A DNA stretch of 64,000 nt from positions 1 through 64,000 of the forward strand of contig DFMV01000005.1 in assembly GCA_002375765.1 (NCBI GenBank), in the 5' to 3' direction. Below the pieces are notes generated by a model that did not search any database, was not told the origin of the DNA, and saw only the letters and a program-made list of their open reading frames with translations. Shown here in pieces: positions 18,062 through 27,876 of this stretch. Both the position numbers and the translations under genes were made by a program. Source of the stretch: Rhizobiales bacterium UBA3584 (GTDB lineage Bacteria > Pseudomonadota > Alphaproteobacteria > Rhizobiales > Devosiaceae). The first letter of the stretch is position 1. Every line of letters begins with the position of its first letter.

Positions 18062-18898
18062 TTAGTGGCCGCCGATCGTTGCGCCCCAGGAGCCCCAGAC
18101 ATAGATCGAGGCAAAAAGAAACAACCAGACCACGTCAACGAAATGCCAGTACCAGGCAGCAAACTCGAAGCCCAGATGCTGCTTGGGCGTAAACTGGCCG
18201 GCATAGGCGCGGATCAGGCAGACCAGAAGGAAAATGGTGCCGATGAACACATGGAAGCCGTGGAACCCGGTGGCCATAAAGAACGTGGCGCCATAAATAT
18301 TTCCCGAGAACGAGAAATGGGCCTGCGTATATTCAAGCACCTGGACGGTGGAGAACAATGCACCGAGCAGCACGGTGAGGATCAACCCCCATTTCAGGCC
18401 CTCGCGGTCGTCTTCCAAAAGCGCGTGGTGCGCCCAGGTGACGGTGGTACCGGAAAGCAGGAGAACCAGCGTGTTGAACAGCGGCAGATGCCAGGGGTCG
18501 AACACTTCGACGCCCTGCGGCGGCCAGACGCCGCCGGTGAAGGCAACGCGACCGACCTGGGCGATTTCATCAGGGTAGAATGCCGCTTCAAAATAGGCCC
18601 AGAACCAGGCCACAAAAAACATAATTTCCGAAGCGATGAACAGGATCATCCCATAGCGGTGGTGAAGCTGGACAACCGGGGTATGATAGCCGGAATTGGC
18701 TTCCTTGATCACATCAGCCCACCAGGCGAACATGGTGTAGAGCACGCCGACCAGGCCGGCAGCGAACAGCCAGGGCACGCCACCGTGCATCCACATGATG
18801 CCGCCGACGGCCATAATGAAGGCCGAGACCGAGCCCACGAAGGGCCACGGGCTCAAATCTACCAGGTGGTAGTCATGGTTCTTTGCATGGGCTGCCAT
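18062..18898 (-). CDS. ctaE: Cytochrome c oxidase subunit III
   Basis: Integral membrane subunit III of the aa3-type oxidase, 278 residues with seven membrane helices. Family marks include [13 protein letters not shown] at the N-terminus, the [20 protein letters not shown] helix, [11 protein letters not shown], and the C-terminal [14 protein letters not shown] helix. Subunit III stabilises the catalytic core and its proton uptake. It is encoded after ctaG and before the DUF983 gene, within one polycistronic array. Confidence 0.98.
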   Translation of the reverse strand: MAAHAKNHDYHLVDLSPWPFVGSVSAFIMAVGGIMWMHGGVPWLFAAGLVGVLYTMFAWWADVIKEANSGYHTPVVQLHHRYGMILFIASEIMFFVAWFWAYFEAAFYPDEIAQVGRVAFTGGVWPPQGVEVFDPWHLPLFNTLVLLLSGTTVTWAHHALLEDDREGLKWGLILTVLLGALFSTVQVLEYTQAHFSFSGNIYGATFFMATGFHGFHVFIGTIFLLVCLIRAYAGQFTPKQHLGFEFAAWYWHFVDVVWLFLFASIYVWGSWGATIGGH

Positions 18899-18915
18899 GT
18901 TGGGTCTATCCCCCG

Positions 18916-19455
18916 TTAGGAATCGTGAAATGTGTAAGACAGCGTAATCTGGCGGATTGTACGCAATTCGGAATTTTCGTCGAGGTCCGGGTCGACAAAA
19001 TAGGTCACCGGCATTTCGACGGTTTCATTGGGCGCGAGCACCTGTTCTGTAAAGCAGAAACACTCGATCTTGTTGAAATAGATGCCGGTGCTTTCCGGCG
19101 TCACGTTGAAGCTCGCCGTAGTGCGCAGCGGTTCGTCGGACAGGTTGGTGGCGCGATAGGTAATTGTCGATATGGTGCCGATAGCATTGGTCTCGACGCT
19201 GGCCGGCTCTACACGCAGCGGCATGCCGCCATCGACGGTCGCGTCAAACCGGACGGCCATTTCGCGGGCGATAACGCCCTTGGCATTCTGTTCGGCCACC
19301 TGGGTTGTTCCGCCATAGCCTGTGACCCGGCAGAAAATGTCGTAAAGCGGCACGGAGGCGAACGACAGTCCCAGCATTACGGTCGGAATGCCGACCAGCC
19401 AGAGGAGCGTCTTTTTGTTGCCGCCGGGGGCCGGAGTGTGATCGATCGCCGCCAT
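18916..19455 (-). CDS. ctaG: Cytochrome c oxidase assembly protein CtaG/Cox11
   Basis: Copper chaperone that delivers copper to the CuB site of subunit I. The 179-residue protein has one N-terminal membrane helix (about 17-36), a conserved Cys42 in [12 protein letters not shown], and the copper-binding CFCF motif (Cys132, Cys134) followed by TEQ. The bulk is a periplasmic beta domain. It starts 3 bases after the coxF stop, so the genes are tightly coupled. Confidence 0.97.
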   Translation of the reverse strand: MAAIDHTPAPGGNKKTLLWLVGIPTVMLGLSFASVPLYDIFCRVTGYGGTTQVAEQNAKGVIAREMAVRFDATVDGGMPLRVEPASVETNAIGTISTITYRATNLSDEPLRTTASFNVTPESTGIYFNKIECFCFTEQVLAPNETVEMPVTYFVDPDLDENSELRTIRQITLSYTFHDS

Positions 19456-19458
19456 CGC

Positions 19459-19623
19459 CTAGAGCTCCCGCACCATGACTTCGGGGCCGAGATTGATGAT
19501 TGTAATCGCGTAGAAGATAGCAACAAGGATAACCAGCGCGACACCGATGGCGATCGAACGCTTGCGGCGGCGCTTGAGGAAGGCTTCCCTCTGCTGTTCG
19601 GTAAGGTTCTGCTCGACGGTCAT
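19459..19623 (-). CDS. CoxF-like small membrane protein
   Basis: A 54-residue protein with a charged N-terminus (EQQREAFLKRRRKR) and one membrane helix (IAIGVALVILVAIFYAITI). Such small proteins between ctaB and ctaG are a constant feature of alphaproteobacterial oxidase operons and are named CoxF; their role in assembly is not defined. The ATG at 19623 overlaps the ctaB stop by one base (TAATG); a frame six codons longer exists but is less likely. Confidence 0.85.
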   Translation of the reverse strand: MTVEQNLTEQQREAFLKRRRKRSIAIGVALVILVAIFYAITIINLGPEVMVREL

Positions 19624-20552
19624 TAAAGTACTCCGAACCATCTGATCAGGCCCACATCGGCCAGGAGCGCTACGAACAACACAAACAGGTACAGCAGGGA
19701 ATAGGTGAAAAGGACGCGGGCCCGCCGTTTCATTTCAACGCCTTCCGAGAAGCGAAGACGAACGGCGAGGACCGAGAACACGACACCGAGAATGGTTGCC
19801 GGGACGGCATAGAACCAGCCCACCAGACCGGTCAGCACCGGGCCGAACCCGATGGCGGTCAGCAGGACCGTATAGACGACAATCTGGTTCTGGGTGGCTC
19901 GCTCGCCGGCAACATTGGGCAGCATGGGGATGCCCGCGGCCTCGTAGTCGCCCTTCTTGTAGAGCGCCAGCGCCCAGAAATGGGGCGGCGTCCACAAAAA
20001 GATGATCATAAACAGGATCAGCGCGTCCCAGGAGACCGTCCCGGTCACGGCCGCCCAGCCGATCATCGGCGGGAACGCACCCGCCGCGCCGCCGATCACG
20101 ATATTCTGCGGCGTCGAGCGCTTGAGCCACATCGTATAAATGACGGCATAGAAAAAGATCGTGAAGGCCAGAAGTCCGGCGGCCAGCCAATTGGTGGCGA
20201 GGCCCAGCGTCGCGACGGAAAATCCGGAAAGGGTGATGCCGAAGACCAGCGCGTTCTCGCGCGTCACACGCCCCGAGGGAATGGGGCGGTTCAGCGTGCG
20301 GCTCATGATGGCGTCGATGTCGGCATCGTACCACATGTTAAGCGCGCCCGAGGCCCCTGCTCCCACGGCAATGCACAGTATAGCGATAAAGCCGATGACC
20401 GGATTGATGCCACCGGGCGCCACCAGCATGCCAACAACGCCCGTAAAGACGACAAGCTGCATCACCCGGGGCTTTAAAAGCTCCAGATAGTCTTCCACCT
20501 GCCCGCCCAGATGGACGGATGTGGTCGAGTCGCTGTCGTCTGCGTAAGCCAA
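19623..20552 (-). CDS. ctaB: Protoheme IX farnesyltransferase (haem o synthase)
   Basis: Integral membrane prenyltransferase of the UbiA superfamily that adds a farnesyl group to protohaem, the first step to haem a. The 309-residue protein has about nine helices, the first catalytic motif [15 protein letters not shown], and the second conserved loop [18 protein letters not shown]. The likely start is TTG at 20552, followed by AYADDSDS, with GGA upstream. It lies between ctaD and coxF, supplying haem for the same enzyme. Confidence 0.97.
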   Translation of the reverse strand: MAYADDSDSTTSVHLGGQVEDYLELLKPRVMQLVVFTGVVGMLVAPGGINPVIGFIAILCIAVGAGASGALNMWYDADIDAIMSRTLNRPIPSGRVTRENALVFGITLSGFSVATLGLATNWLAAGLLAFTIFFYAVIYTMWLKRSTPQNIVIGGAAGAFPPMIGWAAVTGTVSWDALILFMIIFLWTPPHFWALALYKKGDYEAAGIPMLPNVAGERATQNQIVVYTVLLTAIGFGPVLTGLVGWFYAVPATILGVVFSVLAVRLRFSEGVEMKRRARVLFTYSLLYLFVLFVALLADVGLIRWFGVL

Positions 20553-20639
20553 TGTGAGGTTCCGGCTCGGGTTCTACATCAAAGCGCAACCCGGTCGCCC
20601 GGGTTGCAAAGAAGTTGCGGTTCAGACTGACCGTCGTGC

Positions 20640-22322
<1,683 letters not shown>

Positions 22323-23228
22323 TTACTGGATCGACGCCATCAGCGCAGTGTTGGCATCTGCCAGGCTGCCTTCTTCGGCTGCTGCCAGCCATGCATCGAA
22401 CTGGTCCTGCTCGACGACGCGCACGGCGATGGGCATGAACGCATGGTCCTTGCCGCAGAGTTCGGAGCACTGACCATAGTATATGCCGGTTTCGCGCGCA
22501 TAGAACCAGGTTTCATTATTGCGGCTGGTGACCGCATCGACCTTGATGCCGAACGAGGGCACGGCAAAGGCGTGCAGAACGTCGGCGGCGGTGACCAGAA
22601 CACGGACGGTCGTGTTGACCGGAACCACGAGTTCATTGTCGACGGCCAGAAGGCGCGGCTGGTCGGGCTTGTTGGCTTCACGCTGCTCTTCATTGAGCAT
22701 GATCGAGACGAAGTCGACGCCCTCGTCCATATACTCATAGCCCCAGTACCACTGGTAGCCGGTCGCCTTGATGGTCAGGGACGGCTCGGGGACTTCGACG
22801 TCGCCACCAAAGATCTGAGATCCGAGATAGGTGCGCTCGCCATCGGGAATGGTCTGCTGATCGGCCAGAACGCCAAAGGAGGGAATGGCGATCACAAAGA
22901 GGACCAACACCGGAACCACGGTCCAGACGATCTCGATGAGCGTGTTGTGCGTCACCTTCGATGGCGTGGGGTTGGTGCGCTGGTTGAAGCGCACGATCAC
23001 CACGATCAGCAGCACCAGAACCAGAAGGACGATCGCCGTGATGATCCACATCAAGAGGTTGTCATGGAACGCGACTATCGAGTCCATGATGGGGGTAACC
23101 GAGGGTTGGAAACCGATCTGACCGGGAGCGGCGTGGCCAGCTTCCTGAGCCGAGGCAATTGCCGGGATCAGCGCAAAAAACAGCGCGGCGAGTGAGGCTC
23201 TGACCAGACGGAAAGAAAATCCTGTCAC
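22323..23228 (-). CDS. ctaC: Cytochrome c oxidase subunit II
   Basis: Receives electrons from cytochrome c through the binuclear CuA centre. The 301-residue protein has a signal peptide (cleavage likely after AIASA), two membrane helices, and a periplasmic cupredoxin domain with the CuA ligands CSELCGKDHAFM near the C-terminus and the aromatic GYQWYWGYEY patch. The start is GTG at 23228, with AGGAG 8 bases upstream; a longer open frame adds 60 unlikely residues. First gene of the oxidase locus and divergent from the IalB-like gene. Confidence 0.97.
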   Translation of the reverse strand: MTGFSFRLVRASLAALFFALIPAIASAQEAGHAAPGQIGFQPSVTPIMDSIVAFHDNLLMWIITAIVLLVLVLLIVVIVRFNQRTNPTPSKVTHNTLIEIVWTVVPVLVLFVIAIPSFGVLADQQTIPDGERTYLGSQIFGGDVEVPEPSLTIKATGYQWYWGYEYMDEGVDFVSIMLNEEQREANKPDQPRLLAVDNELVVPVNTTVRVLVTAADVLHAFAVPSFGIKVDAVTSRNNETWFYARETGIYYGQCSELCGKDHAFMPIAVRVVEQDQFDAWLAAAEEGSLADANTALMASIQ

Positions 23229-23541
23229 CTGGACTTCTCCTGAACATAATTTGTTATTGCGCTCCCTAGCACGTCCGCTCCGCGCGGCAAATGCCGCACG
23301 CTCCCGACTCATGCTGGGTGCCCGATTTTTCTCGGTGCAGCTAAACCACATGTTTTTGACCAAGGCAATTGGACTGGAGGTCACATTTCGTGCGTCAAAT
23401 TGCGCCAATCGCGCCTTATGGGCGCCCCAGTTGTGGGATTTGTGCCCGGTTTAGCCCGGTCATGTTGACAAGGACCGCCCCCCTGCCCGACACATCGCTA
23501 ACCACCCGCTTGCCGGGAACTGCCAGGAGACAATAGCTTTC
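23229..23541. other. Divergent intergenic region, ctaC / IalB-like gene
   Basis: About 313 bases without a gene. It must hold the promoters of the oxidase operon (minus) and the IalB-like gene (plus). A TTGACA hexamer at 23465-23470 faces the plus-strand gene, but no good -10 lies 16-18 bases downstream. I see no clear operator dyad or small gene. Confidence 0.5.
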
Positions 23542-24036
23542 ATGCGCCATCTTGCACCCCTTGCCGCCCTTGTGGCCTCTCTTTGCCTCGCCGGCCCGGC
23601 ATTCGCACAGGGCGCTGTCCGTTCCCAGCACGGGGACTGGCAGATGACCTGCGATCTGGTGCCCGGGGCGACCGACGAACAATGTGCGCTGATTCAGAAT
23701 GTCACCGCCGAGGATCAGCCCAATGTCGCGCTTTCGGTGATCGTGCTCAAGACAGCCGACCAGGAGGCGCGGCTGCTGCGCGTCCTTGCCCCGCTCGGGG
23801 TGCTCTTGCCCAACGGGCTCGGCCTTAACATCGACGGCGAGGATCTTGGCCGCGTGGCGTTCGTCCGCTGCCTGCCCAATGGCTGCGTTGCCGAAGTGGT
23901 CATGGACGACGAGTTGATGGCGCAGCTCTCTGAAGGCGAGAACGCGATCTTCATCGTGTTCCGCACCCCCGAGGAAGGCATCGGCATCCCCGTTTCCCTC
24001 AACGGGTTCGACGAGGGCTTTGCCGCCCTGCCCTGA
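23542..24036 (+). CDS. Invasion-associated locus B (IalB) family protein
   Basis: A 164-residue secreted protein: signal peptide (residues 1-22, cleavage after PAFA) followed by the IalB domain with HGDWQMTCDL, EQCALIQ, and the paired Cys in FVRCLPNGCVAEV. The name comes from a Bartonella erythrocyte-invasion factor; in free-living relatives the function is unknown and the name should not be read as virulence. It is divergent from the cytochrome oxidase operon, where related genes recur in Hyphomicrobiales. A strong AGGAGA site precedes the ATG. Confidence 0.9.
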   Translation: MRHLAPLAALVASLCLAGPAFAQGAVRSQHGDWQMTCDLVPGATDEQCALIQNVTAEDQPNVALSVIVLKTADQEARLLRVLAPLGVLLPNGLGLNIDGEDLGRVAFVRCLPNGCVAEVVMDDELMAQLSEGENAIFIVFRTPEEGIGIPVSLNGFDEGFAALP

Positions 24037-24046
24037 CCCCAGATGC

Positions 24047-24075
24047 AAAAAAGCCGGACCGCAAGCGGTCCGGCT
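24047..24075 (-). terminator. Rho-independent terminator, minus strand
   Basis: A perfect 10-11-bp stem (AGCCGGACCGC and its complement) with a tiny loop, followed on the minus strand by six U residues. It lies 120 bases beyond the DUF1127 stop, and could end that transcript. On the plus strand it lies 15 bases after the IalB-like gene but lacks a T-tract there. Confidence 0.75.
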
Positions 24076-24195
24076 GGGGCTAGGAAACAAGGCCAAAGGC
24101 AAAATCGACCTTGTTTCGGTCAGGCTCCCTTGACGGTCAGTCGCACCGGCAAAATGCGCAAGGACCAGGAACCCGATCAGGGCTTCAGCAAGGGG

Positions 24196-24402
24196 TCACC
24201 GAAGCCATTCTGCTGCACGCGCATTGCGGCGCGCGTCGAGAAGCTGGCCGGCGGCGGCACCGCCCTGGCGCATCGCTTCTGCGATATCGTAACGGGTCAG
24301 ACCCATGTCGCTCAGCAGCGATGCATCCATCTGCATCATCGAGCGCAGGGTCGAGCGGCGCATACCGGCACCGAAACGGGATTTGAAATTGAACAGGGCC
24401 AT
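24196..24402 (-). CDS. DUF1127 (YjiS-like) small protein
   Basis: A 68-residue basic protein with the DUF1127 signature: MMQMDASLLSDMGLTRYDI followed by a charged tail. Small Arg-rich DUF1127 proteins are abundant in alphaproteobacteria; some affect phosphate or carbon metabolism, sRNA maturation or stress responses through RNA binding. I chose the ATG at 24402 (GGAG upstream), since the family begins MALFNF-like; the frame runs 31 codons further. Divergent from the LysR gene with about 130 bases between. Confidence 0.88.
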   Translation of the reverse strand: MALFNFKSRFGAGMRRSTLRSMMQMDASLLSDMGLTRYDIAEAMRQGGAAAGQLLDARRNARAAEWLR

Positions 24403-24534
24403 GATCTTTACTCCATCACCCCATTCCCTATCGTTTTGATAGAGTTTAATGGGCGGCTTGTGTCTGCACCCGGTAGATAGGGGCTTGCTCTCCATTATTC
24501 AAACAAATAGATTTCATTCTCACGATCAATTTTT

Positions 24535-25461
24535 GTGATGGATTTGGCGATGGCCAACCCCCTCGACCTGGACCAATTGCAAACCTTTTGCGCCATTGCC
24601 GATTGCGGCAGCTTCACCGAGGCTGCGCGACGGGTTTACAAGACCCAATCGGCGGTCTCCATGCAGATCAAGCGGCTTGAGGAGCGACTGGGACAGGCGT
24701 TGTTTCTGCGCGATGGGCGCAAGGTTTCGCTGACCACCGAGGGCGAGGCGCTTTACACCCGCGCCCGGCGCATGCTGAAAATCAATGCAGAGATCGTCGA
24801 CATGTTTTCCAAGGACGATCTGGTGGGAAACATCCGATTTGGCGTGCCCGATGATTATGCGGTCAAGCTCCTGCCCGTAATCCTGTCGAGTTTTCAGCGC
24901 ACCCATCCGCGCATTACTGTCGACGTGCGCTGCCAGCCATCCGAGGAACTTCTGGCCGGCATGCGCTCGGGGCGCTACGACATCATTGTCTTCACGCAAG
25001 GCACCATGCACGAATTCGGCGAGCTGTTCCGGACCGAAAAGATGTATTGGGTGGCGAGCCATGGCGGTCGCGCGCTGGCATCCGACCCCCTGCCGATGGC
25101 GTGCGGGCCGTCCTATTGCACGTGGCGGGCTGACGCGGTCGAAGCGCTCAACCGGATCAACCGCGATTTCCGGGTGGCCTATACCTCGTCGAACGCCACG
25201 GCGATTTCGTCGGCGGTGCTCTCGGATCTTGCCGTCGGCTTTCTGCCCGAAAGTGCCCTGCAGCCGGGAATGCGGGTCATTTCGCAGGACCAGGGGCTGC
25301 CCCGCCTCAACGATGCGCAGATCGCGCTGCTGCGGGCATCACACGCCTATGGCGGGATTTACGATGCGCTGGCCACCCATATCGTGGAAAGTATGGGCAA
25401 TCTGCCGGGTTTATATTACGCGCGGGACGAAGCAGCCGCCAACCCCTCGGCGGCCGAATAG
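24535..25461 (+). CDS. LysR-family transcriptional regulator
   Basis: A 308-residue regulator with an N-terminal winged HTH (about residues 10-68: LQTFCAIADCGSFTEAARRVYKTQSAVSMQIKRLE, given here only as its span) and a C-terminal substrate-binding-type sensor domain. The ligand is not apparent. Starts at GTG 24535, ATG 24538 and ATG 24550 are all possible; no strong ribosome binding site separates them. Divergent from the DUF1127 gene, which it may control together with itself, as LysR proteins often do. Its stop is 3 bases from that of the convergent MarR gene. Confidence 0.94.
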   Translation: MMDLAMANPLDLDQLQTFCAIADCGSFTEAARRVYKTQSAVSMQIKRLEERLGQALFLRDGRKVSLTTEGEALYTRARRMLKINAEIVDMFSKDDLVGNIRFGVPDDYAVKLLPVILSSFQRTHPRITVDVRCQPSEELLAGMRSGRYDIIVFTQGTMHEFGELFRTEKMYWVASHGGRALASDPLPMACGPSYCTWRADAVEALNRINRDFRVAYTSSNATAISSAVLSDLAVGFLPESALQPGMRVISQDQGLPRLNDAQIALLRASHAYGGIYDALATHIVESMGNLPGLYYARDEAAANPSAAE

Positions 25462-25464
25462 CGG

Positions 25465-26049
25465 TCAATCCTCGAACAGGTCCGTGGTCACATCGAGCCC
25501 CTTGCGGCCCGCCGCGCGAATGGTGGCCGTCATTGCCCGGGACTCGCGCTCGAACGCGCGGGCCTCCACAAGCCGATCCTCAGGGCCGGCGCCGGCATCG
25601 GGGAGGTGTTGCTCGAGCAGGCGCGCGCGCTCATTGTTCAGAGCAGCGCTGATGGTCAGATAGCGATGAACCGCCTCCAGCTCGGCTTCGGAAAAGCCCG
25701 AAGTGATCAAGGCGCCGATCTCCTCGAACTGTCCAAAAATTCTCGCGCCGATCGTCCTCATAAGTGGAGTCAGCTCGACCCAGATTTTGCGCCGGTCAGT
25801 TTCGTCGCGTTTGCGTTCGATATAACCGGCAGCCTCCAGGCGGTCGATCAGCGCCGTCACCGCGCCGGTCGTCAGCCCCGCCTGCTCGGCCAACTGGCCC
25901 GCCGTCATGCGCTGGTTCTGATCGATCAGATCCAGACACCGTCCGTCAGTTCGGTTGATACCGAGAAACCGGTTCATGACTTCGTCGAACCGCGCATTGG
26001 CTACCTGGTCCAATCGCACGGCCTGAGAGAGACGCCCGCCAATCGACAT
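25465..26049 (-). CDS. MarR-family transcriptional regulator
   Basis: A 194-residue winged-helix regulator. The recognition region (residues ~50-90) reads TAGQLAEQAGLTTGAVTALIDRLEAAGYI, interrupted here only by the usual wing KRDETDRRKIWVELT. The C-terminal ~60 residues are longer than typical MarR proteins (~145) and rich in Glu and Arg. It is divergent from the ABC transporter genes across a large dyad overlapping their promoter, so it probably represses that transporter and itself. The effector is unknown. Confidence 0.93.
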   Translation of the reverse strand: MSIGGRLSQAVRLDQVANARFDEVMNRFLGINRTDGRCLDLIDQNQRMTAGQLAEQAGLTTGAVTALIDRLEAAGYIERKRDETDRRKIWVELTPLMRTIGARIFGQFEEIGALITSGFSEAELEAVHRYLTISAALNNERARLLEQHLPDAGAGPEDRLVEARAFERESRAMTATIRAAGRKGLDVTTDLFED

Positions 26050-26050
26050 C

Positions 26051-26101
26051 TAACTTGACACTCCATTATCTTGGAAATTAAGATAATTATATATCAAGTT
26101 A
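26051..26101. promoter_or_regulatory. 51-bp nested dyad operator and promoter, MarR/ABC transporter
   Basis: Two perfect 8-bp inverted repeats share the same centre (26076): outer arms TAACTTGA (26051-26058) and TCAAGTTA (26094-26101), inner arms ATTATCTT (26065-26072) and AAGATAAT (26080-26087). A -35-like TTGACA (26055-26060) with TAAGAT 18 bases downstream reads toward the transporter and lies within the dyad. It begins directly at the MarR start codon side. The architecture suits a dimer or dimer pair of the adjacent MarR protein. Confidence 0.75.
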
Positions 26102-26121
26102 TCGGGACGGACCAGCTTAAA

Positions 26122-27099
26122 ATGACGACAGAGTTTCCGGAGACCATGATTTCAGCGTACGGGCTGAAGCGGGTTTACAAGACAGGGAAATCGGAAATCA
26201 ACGCGGTCCGTGGCGTCGACTTGACGGTCAAGCGTAGTGAAATCGTCGGTTTCCTGGGCCCGAACGGGGCGGGAAAAACCACGACGCTTAAAATGCTGTG
26301 CACGCTGCTCGAACCCACAGACGGCACAGGCACCGTGGCTGGCTGCGATTTGCGCGCCGACCCTGAGGGCGTTCGGCGGCGCATCGGTTATGTTTCTCAG
26401 TCAGGCAGCACGTTGGGCGATGCCTTGGCCGGCAACGAGATCGTCGACCATGCCCGGCTTTACGGCATCGACAAGAAAACGGCGGTCGAACGCGGCAAGG
26501 CGCTGCTCAAGGCCCTTGATCTCGAAGGCATATGGGACCGCAAGTGTAACGCGCTTTCGGGCGGGCAGCGGCGCCGACTCGATATCGTCATGGGCCTGAT
26601 CAACGAGCCGATGCTGGTGTTTCTCGATGAACCCTCGACCGGGCTGGACCCGCAGAGCCGGGCGAACCTGTGGGGGCATATCAGCAAATTGCGCGATGAG
26701 ATGGGCACCACCGTATTCATAACCACGCACTACATGGACGAGGCCGACCAGCTTTGTGACCGCATTCTGGTGATGGACCATGGCGAGATCGTCGCCGAGG
26801 GCACGCAGGCCGAGCTCAAGAAGAAGATTTCCGGCGACATGGTAAGCATCACCGTGGCTGAAGAGGCAAGCGTATCGGTTGCACTCGAATTGGCCACCCA
26901 ACTTGAAGGGGCCGATACTCCCCTTGTCGATGGATGCACCATAAGCCTGCACGTGCCAGAGGGAGGCTCGGTGCTGCCGCGCCTCTTGCGTGATCTCGAC
27001 CGCAAGGGCGTTGAAATCATCGGCGTGGAGCTCAAACGCCCCACACTCGACGACGTCTTTCTGACCCTGACCGGGCGCTCTCTGCGCGAAGCGGCGTAA
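26122..27099 (+). CDS. ABC transporter ATP-binding protein (drug/daunorubicin-resistance type)
   Basis: Nucleotide-binding subunit, 325 residues from the chosen ATG. Walker A GPNGAGKTT, signature LSGGQRRRLDI, Walker B LVFLDEPSTGLDP and the H-loop TTHYMDEADQL are all intact, and the ~80-residue C-terminal extension with LKRPTLDDVFLTLTGR is the DrrA-type tail. The ATG at 26146 has GGAG close upstream and is also possible. The permease follows after 14 bases. Likely an exporter whose substrate is unknown, controlled by the divergent MarR regulator. Confidence 0.94.
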   Translation: MTTEFPETMISAYGLKRVYKTGKSEINAVRGVDLTVKRSEIVGFLGPNGAGKTTTLKMLCTLLEPTDGTGTVAGCDLRADPEGVRRRIGYVSQSGSTLGDALAGNEIVDHARLYGIDKKTAVERGKALLKALDLEGIWDRKCNALSGGQRRRLDIVMGLINEPMLVFLDEPSTGLDPQSRANLWGHISKLRDEMGTTVFITTHYMDEADQLCDRILVMDHGEIVAEGTQAELKKKISGDMVSITVAEEASVSVALELATQLEGADTPLVDGCTISLHVPEGGSVLPRLLRDLDRKGVEIIGVELKRPTLDDVFLTLTGRSLREAA

Positions 27100-27113
27100 C
27101 GGAGAACAAACCC

Positions 27114-27875
27114 ATGCGCTTTTTCAACGAAACCTTTGTCGTTTTCCAGCGCCAGCTTCGCCTGTCGCTCGCCAACCCCACCTGGATGGCCATTTCGATC
27201 CTCCAGCCCATACTTTATCTCACGCTGTTCGGGCCTCTGCTCCAGCAAGTTGCCCAGACACCCGGATTTCCGGCGGGCGACGCCTGGACGGTTTTCGTGC
27301 CGGGACTGCTGGTTCAACTCGGCATTTTCGGGGCCTCGTTCGTGGGCTTCGGAATTATCGCCGAGTGGCGCTCGGGGGTCATCGATCGCATGCTCGTCAC
27401 TCCGGCCAGCCGATGGTCGCTGATCGGCGGGCGCGTCCTGCATGATACGCTCATGGTCATGGTGCAAGGCGCCATCCTGGTGGCTGCGGCAACGCTGATG
27501 GGTCTGCGCGCACCTCTCGACGTCATTATCCTCGGGCTGGTTCTGGTGGGCCTTCTGGGCGCGGCGTTTTCGGCCATTTCCTATGGAACGGCGCTGTCGC
27601 TCAAAAGCGAAAACGCCTTTGCGCCCCTCGTCAACATGTTCGCGCTGCCCATCCTGCTGCTTTCGGGCATTCTCCTGCCCATGACACTCGCGCCGGGCTG
27701 GCTGCAGGTCGCGTCCGATTTCAATCCGATCAAGCACGTCGTTGAAGGACTGCGCGCTGTCTATCGCGGCGAAATCCTCGCTACGGAATCTCTGATCGGC
27801 TTTGTGATTGCGCTGATTTTCGTCCTGGTCGGCGCGTGGTTCGGGGCTCGGGTGTTCAAGGCGCAGACGAAATAG
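27114..27875 (+). CDS. ABC-2 type transporter permease
   Basis: Membrane subunit of the exporter encoded with the preceding ATPase, 253 residues with six predicted helices. The ABC-2 signature is seen in the ERxxGxIDRMLVTPASRW-like segment (here EWRSGVIDRMLVTPASRW) and the C-terminal DFNPIKHVVEGLRAVYRGE. One ATPase plus one permease suggests a dimeric exporter for a drug, lipid or small molecule. Its stop is 1 base from that of convergent gshA. Confidence 0.94.
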   Translation: MRFFNETFVVFQRQLRLSLANPTWMAISILQPILYLTLFGPLLQQVAQTPGFPAGDAWTVFVPGLLVQLGIFGASFVGFGIIAEWRSGVIDRMLVTPASRWSLIGGRVLHDTLMVMVQGAILVAAATLMGLRAPLDVIILGLVLVGLLGAAFSAISYGTALSLKSENAFAPLVNMFALPILLLSGILLPMTLAPGWLQVASDFNPIKHVVEGLRAVYRGEILATESLIGFVIALIFVLVGAWFGARVFKAQTK

Positions 27876-27876
27876 T

